In this document: in pieces, positions 55,210-64,000 of the stretch
Layout: each line of letters starts with the position of its first letter
Numbering within the stretch: the stretch's first letter is position 1
Assembly (NCBI GenBank): GCA_958510825.1
Contig: OY294048.1
Coordinates: 35,553,026-35,617,025 of the forward strand
Source: Brachypterus glaber
Taxonomy: Eukaryota; Arthropoda; Insecta; Coleoptera; Kateretidae
Direction of reading: 5' to 3'
DNA: 64,000 bases
Translations under genes and position numbers: made by a program
The notes under the pieces: generated by a model
Databases searched by the model: none
What the model saw: only the letters and a program-made list of their open reading frames with translations
Told to the model about the DNA's origin: nothing

Positions 55210-55758
55210 GGCAGACTAACATCTCTACTCTAAATTTCTCTACTCCCTAACATCCCTACTCCATAACATCCCTACTCCACAACAACTCTACTCCGTAACA
55301 TCTCTACTCCATAACATCTCTACTCCGTAACAACTCTACTCCACACTATAGACACTCGATTAGCCACTTGTCTTAACTCAAAAGAATATTTTTCATGCTA
55401 AGTCACTGTCAAAAATGAATTCAGTTTATTAATTACTTACATATTAGTGCATGTTAAGAGTACGCGGTCATTGTTGCTTTTAGAATAATTCATTTATGAT
55501 TGTTCTAGATTTACATTTAAAGATAAACGTTTTCTAGGAAAAAAATAAAATAATCTAGAAGAAGAAGATTCTTTGTTCTTTGAACCTCATTTATTATTAA
55601 GTGGGTAATAAAGTGCATATAGTGTGGAGTAGAGTTGTTACGGAGTAGAGATGTTATGAAGTAGAGATGTTACGGAGTAGAGTTGTTGTGGAGTAGGGAT
55701 GTTATGGAGTAGGGATGTTAGGGAGTAGAGAAATTTAGAGTAGAGATGTTAGTCTGCC
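55210..55758. mobile_element. Foldback-like element with tandem-repeat arms and 8 bp duplication
   Basis: Starts GGCAGACTAACATCTCTACT and ends with its exact complement. It is flanked by GATATTTT on both sides (55202-55209 and 55759-55766). The arms, about 130 bases each, are tandem arrays of 15-16 bp units such as ACATCTCTACTCCGTA and ACAACTCTACTCCATA. The unique centre is about 270 bp. Inverted arms made of tandem subrepeats are the hallmark of foldback elements; the 8 bp duplication fits hAT-class mobilisation. No ORF. Confidence 0.85.
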
Positions 55759-56475
55759 GATATTTTGATATATTTTATAGTCATCTCTTCTCTTTTTTAC
55801 TGCAATTAACCAAGCCACAATTTTAACATGGTAAAAATAACCTAAACAAGAAATTTTGTAGTAAATTCAACATTAAAGTGACATTGACATTTGCACGCAA
55901 AACGTCAAGCGATAGGCCAGGTCTGTTGCCAACCCAAAAGAACAAAAAGTACAGACCTCTTATGGGCCTATAAGAACACGCAAAATGCGTGTGATTATGA
56001 GCTTATAAGAGTCGCAAAATAGAAAAACACTTTTTTAGGGGCACTCTTAGAAGGGCCGTTTCCGGACCAACCCTTATAGGAACTTTTCTTCATATTGTTG
56101 TATGTAGAATCACCTCTAAAATTTCTCTACGCGAGTTCTGGAACACCCTGTATATTTGATCAATATTAATAAATAAAACCTAAAAATCAGTTTTTCATCA
56201 TTCCTATTGATCATTTTGCATTTTTTAAATATATTTTTCTCATTTAGCCCAAAATTTCCTATTATTATATTTGTATATCGTTTATTGGGTGTTGACATTA
56301 ATTTCATAACGAATGGTCAATTCCATATTTATTTTGTGTTTTGCATATTTTATCGTTATTTTAATGTGTCAGTATGTAAATTAAATGCGTTCGTGTAAAT
56401 ATTTTGCAACATTTTATTTGATGATTATTTTTTTTTGTAAGTACCTGTTTTGTACTTCTCCTTGCATGCTAATAA

Positions 56476-57160
56476 CTTTTTTCTTCAAGCGTACTAAAAT
56501 GTTCATATTTTATAACTGAACACACTAGTTAGAAGTGATCTATTTTTTTACAGTAAAAAATGGAATCATTGTTGTACGCCGTAAAAAAAAGTTAGTTAGC
56601 AAAACCACCACTGGCGGCAGCACTCTTTGACTTTGATGACAGCCATACTTTAAACTTGTTTGTTTATTATGTAAACAGGTGGTTGACTCGAGATTCTGTG
56701 CAAAAAACTTGTGTGAAATTGATTAAAAATGATTGAAGAAGAATATATGGTTTATACACCTACAAATCTCCGAAGTTGCAAATGCTACATTAGACAAGGT
56801 ACCATCGAAATCTCTATAATCTATAATAACGCGAGAAACGGGGTATGAAGTGTATGAATTTTGGTACAATTTGCGTTACGTAATACTTGAACGTTCCCTT
56901 AAGTTTATTTCGAAAGGGTTTTATTGGCCTATTTTAATAAAAAAAAAACATACTTTATTACTGCATAAATTAAATTCAAAAAATAATATTTAAAAAAATA
57001 AATGTAGGATGCTTGAAGAAAAAATAGTATGTTTCACTCAGAGGAAAAGTGCTTTTTTTACTCGTCTGTAGTTTTCGGACTCCGCTTCGCGTCGTCCGTA
57101 AATTCTACAGACTAGTAAAAAAAGGCTTCACTTTTCCTCTTAGTAAAACAATATACTATT
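56476..57160 (+). mobile_element. Crypton-like non-autonomous repeat, copy 3
   Basis: Matches 54002-54643 at both ends and through the ORF start (GAAGAAGAATATATGG). The middle differs: after CCATCGAAATCTCTATAA it carries a segment with GCGTTACGTAATACTTGAAC and GTTCCC, from the 15589-15744 MITE family, before the shared right end. It ends ACAATATACTATT. Confidence 0.6.
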
Positions 57161-57621
57161 TTCTATTTTTGCGACTCTTATAAGCTCATAATCACAGGCA
57201 ATTTGCATGTTCTTTTAGGCCCATAAGAGTTTCTACTTTTTTTCTTTTGGGTTGGCAACAGACAAAAGCCTATCGCTTGACGTTTTCCGTGGAAATGTGA
57301 ACGTCGCTTTAAAGTTTAATTATCTACAAAATTTTGTGTTTATGTTATGTTTTACCGTGTTAAAATTGTGGCTTGGTTACTTGCAGTGAAAAAGAAATGA
57401 ATATAAAATATATCAAAATAATATTCGTTCCTAGAATTTTAAACCAAGCGAAAACTGTAATTCCAACCCGAAACAAAAATCCCTAAATCAGTCATCAATT
57501 TAAATGTAAGTTTTTTTTAATTTTAGAGCAAAATAGAAAAAATTGTATAAAGCACTCGTTTCATAACACGTTTTTAGCGCACTAGTACTCGCGATATCTT
57601 AGTTTTGGTACATCGATTGTA

Positions 57622-58531
57622 CACGGTAAAAATAAATTACATTAAATTACATAGTCCGTAAATGGTAATATGTTGTCATAGACCGGAATAGTAAAAATTA
57701 CATAGTCCGTAATGGTAATGTTTTGCATAGACCGGAACAGTAAAAATTACATAGTCCATAATGGTAATATTTTGCATAGACCGGAACGGTAAAAATTACA
57801 TAGTCCAGAATTGTAATATTTTGCATAGACCGGAACGCTAAAAATTACATAGTCCAGAATGGTTTGGACTTGAAATTTGAAAAAAAAATATTTACTACTT
57901 AGAAAATGTTTGTTCCAAATTACAAGTCTCTGTGTCAAAGCTTTTTTGAAATATCGTAGCGTAAAGTTCATTTGGTTTAATAAACCAAACGATTTGCACC
58001 CTTAATACGAGTATAAACTGCTTACATCTTTCTTTGAAGATCTATTGGTTGATAAAGATCGTAATTTATAATGAACGTAAATTTTTGACCACAAATAAAG
58101 CATTGAAATATCGTACATAAATAATATTTACCTTTTTTTACACTTTTAACACTTTAACCTAGCAGCATGCGTGGCAATCTCTCTAACAATAACAATATTA
58201 AACGGTCCGTCTCATGATGCGACTCCTTCTTGGTTATTGTCCAAAGCGCACACGCGTCTTAAAATAACATAGCCCGACATTGTAAAGTCATGTAAAAATA
58301 TGTAAATCAATGTAAATATATTTTTTTACATTATTTTACATTCTTTTACATTATTTTACATTCATTTACATTTTTTTACATTATTTTACATTCTTTTACA
58401 TTATTTTACATTATTTTACATTCTTTTACATAAATTCATGAATTATGCATAATCCAGAATAGTAAGTTTGCTATTCCGTACTATGTAAATTCATGTATTT
58501 TTACATTATTTTACATGCAATTTTTACAGTG
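57622..58531. mobile_element. TTACAT-rich DNA element with internal tandem arrays
   Basis: Termini CACGGTAAAAAT and TTTTTACAGTG between TA dinucleotides. The left half has four to five 48-50 bp units at 57650-57865. The right half is a TTTTACATTATTTTACATTC minisatellite at about 58315-58435. Between them at 57866-57975 lies a partial copy of the 29274-29487 hairpin. Non-coding. Smaller relatives are at 7010-7366 and 38210-38312. Confidence 0.65.
57650..57865 (+). repeat. 49 bp tandem repeat, about 4.5 units
   Basis: Unit TAAAAATTACATAGTCC followed by GTAATGGTAATATTTTGCAT and AGACCGGAAC. Units differ by one to three substitutions and the first is 2 bp longer. Confidence 0.85.
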
Positions 58532-58539
58532 TACTTTTC

Positions 58540-59810
58540 AATGTTACTGTTAGAAATAATATAAGGATTTGATTGTTCTCTTCAATGGGTAATAAATAAA
58601 TAAAGTAATTTAAAAATTGGCAGAACGGTCTATGACGATTTGACTGACATCCATGTAGTTGGAAAACATAAAAATTTATAAATCCCCAACCAAATGCAAT
58701 TTAGTGGAACATTTTTTTATCGAATCCTATATTAAGTGGTTATCATTTTCAATCCTATCAATGATATTTAATATTTCGATTTTTGAAGTAATGGTAAATA
58801 AAAGATCACAATGCATAAAAATAGTGGAAAAAGCTTATTGATCTATTTCGTGTTTAAATTCAATAACCGACAAATATGTGGGCGTATTACATCTTATTTC
58901 AATCTTGTAAAGACGTCCAAACGCGTTAACATTAAAAACCGCAAATACACCAAAGAAAAAGAAAGTTTTCTTTGATAAAAATGTTTTGCATTTCGGACAC
59001 GTAAAAAGTACACTATTTTCGCACTATTTCCATTTTTTTTCTATGAAATAAAATCTTACGTATTGTATCACATGTTTTTAATAAAAATAAACGAGTTTGG
59101 ACTTTTTAACAATTTAAGCAATAAAAAAAATAAAAAAATATGTATTATAATATTTTTTTCTGCTCGGACATGAAATTTGCCATTAGTGTAGAAACACCCA
59201 TATGTGAGATTTTACCGTCGTGTTAACGTCGTATCAGTTTCCTTGGGGAATGAAAATAATTATTTCAAAAATATTGCATTTTTTAAAAATTGAATTCCTG
59301 CATTTAAAGTTATTTTGTTATAAATGCTTTTTAATGTAGCGTGTTGGGAGGTATGTCATTTATGTATTTATTAGTTCGTAATTGTTCAACAGTATTAAGC
59401 AATTCTGTCATATTTAGAAAACAAAAAATTCGTTAAATAACTTAAGACAAAAATGGCGAATTCTCATCCACGACAAGGTTAACTCGTTTGATAAATAAAA
59501 TAATCTATAAATATGAATAATGCTTCGCATACTATAGTATACTGCTCGCAGTTGTAAGTAGCTTAAACTTAAATTGTATTGGGATATTATTAATATTTAA
59601 GTGCTCCCCCCCCCCCTATAACTTTTTTGTTTTCAAATAGATTTTTTATGATTATTAAATCAAGGTAATTTTTCCTAAAAAATTGCGTTGATAAAAAGTT
59701 TCATCTATTTTTTCGATTTTAAAAAATTTATCCCCTAAAACTTGTTTGTCTTAGGGGGGGGGATTATTTCCAATTGATACAAGTGATCCTTTAAATAAAA
59801 GTTTGTTCCT
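58540..59810. other. AT-rich stretch, no gene seen
   Basis: No exon, RNA gene or repeat terminus recognised. The 60 aa ORF at 58659-58841 has no recognisable motif. Confidence 0.3.
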
Positions 59811-59814
59811 ACAA

Positions 59815-60151
59815 AATAGTTATTTATGGTACTAGTGGGTAAAGTAAGATATTGCCCATGAGAAAATTAACCTGCGAGGCGTTAGCCAAGCAGGTAAATT
59901 TTCGAGAAGGCAATATCGGTTTACCCATGAGTGCCATACAAAGTTTTATCCAATAAATAGTTTAGGAATTCATATTTTTATTAAAAATTTTAATGACATT
60001 TACAAGAAAATAATTTGACAAGTGGCACTTAAGTGGGTAAAATAAATAATTATCCACTCAATAAAGTAAAAGCCACGCGGGGGTTATTATTGAGTTTATC
60101 TATTTAAAATAAAGCTGGTAGTTGTCTTATTATCTGTATGTATTGGATAAA
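59815..60151 (+). repeat. Dispersed repeat B, copy 2
   Basis: Same start (AATAGTTATTTATGGTACTA) and end (TGTATGTATTGGATAAA) as 49101-49435, with scattered substitutions such as GAGGCGTTAGCC for GAGGCGTCAGCC. It provides a second uninterrupted version of the site entered by the hammerhead element. Confidence 0.85.
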
Positions 60152-60707
60152 TTTCTTTTATCGCACTTTCCTTCTATTTTTTATTTGGATTTGTGTGAAT
60201 TTTTTTCTTAATTTGGCACAATTTATTTTTTTAATAAGAGTATTTTTTGAATTATTCCACTATTTTCGATTTTTGAGATTCTTTCCGATTTCAATAGGCA
60301 TCGTGTCTTAAACAAGATTTATTTTTGCTGATAATTTGAAGTCGATCGGATTTTTCTTTCTTGAGACAGATGGATATTTTTAAAAGTTGTTTAGATATGT
60401 ATTTAACGCACTTTGGTACAAAAACTTTTCATTTTGGACAATAATTTTCTTTTGTTTTTCGGAGTCCAAAGTAAACGTATAATACTCATCTGGTGTAAAG
60501 TTGCGAGGAGTATAACAACGGGAAAAAACAATAAATTCTAACAAAACAACTCATCCAATTTACTTTCTAACTAGAATAATTTTCGAGCCCCATTACCAGA
60601 ATCTATCTATCCAAGTCGGATACCTCCCTATACTGTAAACTGTAAGCCGATTTTTTATTTTTTTATTTGGTGTAAATTAAGCTAAGTCAATTTAGCTTAG
60701 TAAAATA

Positions 60708-60842
60708 ATGGTATATTATGATCCAAGGATGAGAAATATTGTTTCTCGGTCGCATGCGAAGATTGTGAATTGAGGCGTGAGTCGAGATTCACAACCGCGT
60801 AAGACGGAGATATATTTCTCGTCCGTGTATCATACGCTATGT
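60708..60842. repeat. Palindromic terminal module
   Basis: GTATATTATGATCCAAGGATGA, GAGAAATATTGTTTCTC, GATTGTGAATTGAGG facing GAGATTCACAACC, and GAGATATATTTCTC form three small stems between TATTATGATC and GTATCATAC. It resembles the terminal modules of repeats B, F and G but has no matching partner in the window. Confidence 0.5.
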
Positions 60843-60885
60843 TTTTTTCGCTTGTAAACATATTTTTAAGAAAAAAAGGTAAAAA

Positions 60886-60984
60886 GGCTGCAGCCCGCCA
60901 AAGTAAGACAAAAGACTAACACAACCGCTATGCAATTTTCGATAAGAGACCGAAAAAGTACCTTGGCGGGCTGCAGCCCGCCAA
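60886..60984. repeat. 78 bp direct repeat with 22 bp perfect palindrome
   Basis: GGCTGCAGCCCGCCAAA occurs at 60886 and about 78 bases later. The second occurrence is part of TTGGCGGGCTGCAGCCCGCC plus AA (60963-60984), a perfect 22-base palindrome. AAAACAAAAGAC words follow each. Confidence 0.75.
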
Positions 60985-61584
60985 AATAAAACAAAAGACA
61001 AACTCTTAACAAAAGCGTCACTTTTAAATTAACATTTCTAACCGAAAATTTTCACTTTGGAACACAAGCGTATAAAAATAATATTTGACATAAACATCGA
61101 AATTGACATATTGAGTACTATAAGACGCAACTTTTTACACAATAACAAAGTCGTAGGTTGATTTTTTCAAAATTTATTGTTTATTGAATAATATGCAAAT
61201 TTTGATCGTTTTTTGCAGTTTTCTAAGCAACAAATCATCCTATCAACATTTAAAAAACGCCGTTTTGAAGATTTTTTAATTTCCTACAAGAAGGCTACTT
61301 TGATTGTTGATAACTTTTTTACTGGTATGCAAAAATGTGCAAAAATAGACTATTTCTGACCTTTAATTGTTAATATCTTAAAAACCACACCAAATCCACC
61401 GCAGAAAATACATAGGTTTTGTTTCTATACACCTGTATTACCTGAAAAAGTTGACAGACCTCTGGTTGAGCCACTGTCCCCAACAGGGTATTTTTTTTGC
61501 TCATATCCCTGTACTAATATCAGTTACATGTAACTGCTAAAAAAACTTGATATAATTAATGTCAATAGTATAATTGTCATTGCT

Positions 61585-61734
61585 AAGTGCCTATTCACAA
61601 GCTCGCATAAGAACATAAAACATAAGAATGCGATGCCATGATTGGCTTGATGTACTGCCATGTATCTTGCAAGCCAATCACGACATCGCATTCTTATGTT
61701 TTATGTTCTTATGCAAGCTTCTGGATATGCCTTA
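61585..61734. mobile_element. 150 bp hairpin MITE
   Basis: CATAAGAACATAAAACATAA and GAATGCGATG pair with CATCGCATTCTTATGTTTTA and TGTTCTTATG. CCATGATTGGCTTG pairs with CAAGCCAATCACG. The outer 12-15 bases pair imperfectly. Arms are about 65 bases. Confidence 0.85.
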
Positions 61735-62173
61735 AGCAAGTACATTATAACTAATTTAAATTTATAGCAGACTGTTTCATAAAAAAGCGCATTGTTCTTG
61801 CATTTGTACCGTACAAATTGCATGCATAAATTATGCAGCATAATAATATCCCGTGGAGAACAATTACAAATAACCTATAGGCATAGTATACTATGCGAAT
61901 ATCATTCCTACGCAAAAAGCAAATATAGATGTTAGAACCTTAAGGGTCCTTTTGACCGAATTTTTTACTATTTTATAGGAAAGGATACCCGGTAAAATAG
62001 ATCGTTTTTGGCATTGAGGATGGAACGTGATTGATTGATTGATTAATGAAGAGAAACAAGATGAGGATTCGTACCTCAAACACTGCGGCCACCTGCGGGC
62101 CTATTGTGTTGTTCTTGGGTCTCTTGCTAGTCAAACAGCTTCGTTTCCTTTATCAGGCTTACTAGGATGTTTA

Positions 62174-62290
62174 CTAGATTTGCATTGGAGAGCATAGCTT
62201 CTGGGTTTTTCCCGGTTGCCGGTGTCTCCAGCGATGTAGAGCCACGCAGTCAAAGAGAACATGAGAGGCTGTTTCCGCCTTCTCATTTCG
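62174..62290 (-). pseudogene. C-terminal relic of a non-LTR reverse transcriptase
   Basis: On the minus strand a 38-codon frame reads RNEKAETASHVLFDCVALHR followed by WRHRQPGKTQ and then stops. ETAxHVLFDCxALxxxR is the zinc-finger-like stretch found after the RNase H region of Jockey/R1-type retrotransposons, which lies near the end of ORF2. Upstream is AT-rich with no further homologous frame, so this is a short decayed fragment unrelated to the intact element at 33835-36639, which lacks this motif. Confidence 0.6.
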
Positions 62291-62754
62291 TTTCGATGGA
62301 ACGTGAGATTTTTATATTTTTATATTTTTAAAGATTATTAATGGGCGAACTACCAAATTTAACCTCAAAATCGGAGGGAAGCCATTTTTAAAATGATGCT
62401 AAAAATGAGTTTTATAAGTTATACCACGTCCTGCGTCTAGTCGGTAGGTAAAACTTCGTCAAGACTAACTGTAATCCAATCCAATTCCAATAATGGCATT
62501 TTCCTATAGGATAGTTTGCCAGCTCGATCTACTATTATTTATGGCCTACACAAAACCGTCTCACTTTGTAGTGATGTTTGCACAGGCGCAAGTTATAAGA
62601 CATCTTTGAAATTCATTAAAAGGTTATCCACGTGTACAACGAAATAAATTGAATTTAAATTTAACATCACATATTAATAATCACGACTCACTTAAAACTT
62701 TACAATTAAACGAACACTTTCACGACATTACATAAAATTAAAATAATATTAATC

Positions 62755-62960
62755 AAGTCCTGTGCATATCAATGATTGCAATGCCGATGCTGGAGTAAAT
62801 CCGCCAAAGTGGTCACACCCGTCCCTTATAAAGACCACGCTGCCACTGAAAACTGTAATGTGTAAACACAATTTCAGGGTGGATGCGAGTTCTGTTGAGA
62901 CCGTGCTTCGGAGGGCACGTAAAGATGTCGGTCCCGTCAATTAGGCCATAGCAGCGAAAA
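62755..62960. repeat. GC-richer retroposon-like fragment
   Basis: Compositionally distinct from its surroundings. The segment CTTCGGAGGGCACGTAAAGA followed by TGTCGGTCCCGTC resembles the 3' untranslated ends of some insect LINEs. Three overlapping 60-63 aa ORFs on both strands are not coherent proteins. Confidence 0.35.
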
Positions 62961-64000
62961 AACGACGTTAAATGATTAAACAAACAAACAAACAATCACT
63001 TTTCAGGATAACTTTTAGTGTTATAGAAAACCGGTTTACTGGACTGTAGACTACCAAAAATGTGCATTTTATTGCAACAACATATCATTTTGAGTAATTT
63101 TATAGTACGTACTTCAAATAATATAATAATGATAATAAAGTTTTATTTATAAGACGATTGAATCATAAAACAAAGAAATATCTGATTATAGCAAGCCTAC
63201 ACTTCTTTAGTGGTTCATAACAATACGATATTTTATTAAATGATCTTTAAAAATATGTGTGGGCAATTGTACATCATATTACAGTTTATTAAAGATGTCA
63301 TGGTGCACCTAGTTAAAAAATTAAAACAAAGTTAAATTAAAATTTGACATTTGAATGTCACATATATGGTATCAATGTTTTTAGAAAAGTGTACAGATTC
63401 CAAAAATGTAAGGCATTTATATGTAGCACTTAAAATGTGAAATTTGTCAGTACTTCCGGTAAAACCGGTATAGTATTGCGAAATGTCACATAAAGAACGA
63501 AAACTCGTTCAGTGATTCAAATGATGAAAATGTTATTTTCTGTATTTTATGCTGCGTATTTACTAATTTAAATTAATAACTTACTTTTTTTTTGTTTTTC
63601 AGGTATGTAATTTCAACTTTTAATGCCCTTGATATTTGGTAAGTTTAAATTATTATTCAAATACGTACACTAAACCAAAAATCAACGTGATATCAATAAA
63701 AATGAACGACATATCAATAAAATTACATTGTTTTTGCACCGATGTACGTTTTTAATTGTGACAATATAATTTTTATTATGTCAATGCTTAAAATTGGTTG
63801 TTTTAATGTAAAATTCATTTAATAAAAAAATTCGTTGTAATAATGATTTTATGCATAAAGGCAAGGAATTTTAAGCAATGATACAATAAAGTGTTCATCG
63901 GTGCAAAATTATTTTCAGTATAGAAGCCGTCAATTTTCGCTTGTAATTTTGTTTTACAGCTAAATAAGTAAGTAAATTCTTGTTATTAAGTACATGTTTA
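62961..64000. other. AT-rich end of window, one candidate micro-exon
   Basis: Mostly featureless. At 63603-63638 a 36-base open segment lies between a strong acceptor (GTTTTTCAG) and a donor (GTAAGT) on the plus strand, reading YVISTFNALDI in one frame. No neighbouring exon supports it. Confidence 0.25.

Larger units (their letters stand above)
55020..57605. mobile_element. Broken inverted-repeat element hosting nested insertions
   Basis: Left arm at about 55049-55170 (GCGCTAAAAACGTG, ATTGATGACTGATTTAGGGA, TTTTGTTTTGGGTTGG) and 55790-56030 (CAAGCCACAATTTTAACATG, CTTATGGGCCTATAAGAACA, TTATAAGAGTCGCAAAATAG). Right arm at 57165-57600 gives the complements in reverse order. The foldback element 55210-55758 sits in the left arm and the Crypton-like repeat 56476-57160 sits between the arms. 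A related piece is at 22095-22320. Confidence 0.65.

Noticed and set aside
61428..61500. Possible minus-strand exon MSKKNTLLGTVAQPEVCQLF with a GTAATA donor, considered as the missing CPAP1 first exon
   Set aside because: It is not a signal peptide, the donor is weak and there is no supporting phase or context.
1..64000. CRISPR arrays, bacterial operons, prophage or organelle DNA
   Set aside because: No such structure. Splice sites, LINEs and MITEs show nuclear arthropod DNA; spaced repeats here are minisatellites.

Overview
This is AT-rich nuclear DNA from an arthropod, almost certainly an insect. The only host gene I can support is a cuticular protein of the CPAP1 type (one peritrophin-A/CBM14 chitin-binding domain) on the minus strand. 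Three of its coding exons are visible (39604-39780, 31811-32045, 30371-30485). They join in frame across two introns with matching phases and end in a stop codon. The first exon, with the signal peptide, was not found and may lie at higher coordinates or outside the window. Everything else is transposon-derived or unrecognised. This suggests a large, repeat-rich insect genome; the order cannot be settled from the sequence alone.

Layout. 1-30 kb is a dense field of non-coding hairpin elements: Tc1/mariner-like elements with TA flanks (436-1171, 8598-9254, 16207-17192, 22708-23422), foldback-like elements, a three-level nest of hairpins at 19821-20413, minisatellites, and a Harbinger-like element at 28920-29268. 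30.3-39.8 kb is the CPAP1 gene. Its 7.6 kb intron holds a non-LTR retrotransposon with two intact ORFs (about 32.5-36.96 kb, antisense to the gene), large hairpins, and a 555 bp element at 39010-39564. 40-64 kb returns to nested repeats: a foldback element with an 8 bp target duplication inside a larger broken inverted-repeat element, two copies of a repeat encoding a remnant resembling a Crypton-type recombinase N-terminus, long dispersed repeats and a decayed RT C-terminal fragment.

The most interesting object is the 555 bp element at 39010-39564. It is 1.57 tandem units of a 354 bp sequence. Each overlap carries a complete type I hammerhead self-cleaving ribozyme: CTGAAGA, a GGGC/GCCC stem II, GAAA, a 3 bp stem III with triloop, a GTC cleavage site and a long, internally looped stem I. 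The element is flanked by a CATAAA target duplication. Two related copies of the repeat it entered, elsewhere in this window, show the uninterrupted site. This is the architecture of a metazoan retrozyme, a non-coding retrotransposon thought to spread through ribozyme-processed circular RNA. It sits 39 bp from a CPAP1 splice donor, on the opposite strand.

Limits: identities were judged by eye. Family names for hairpin elements rest on terminal motifs and target duplications only. Edges marked approximate may be off by tens of bases.
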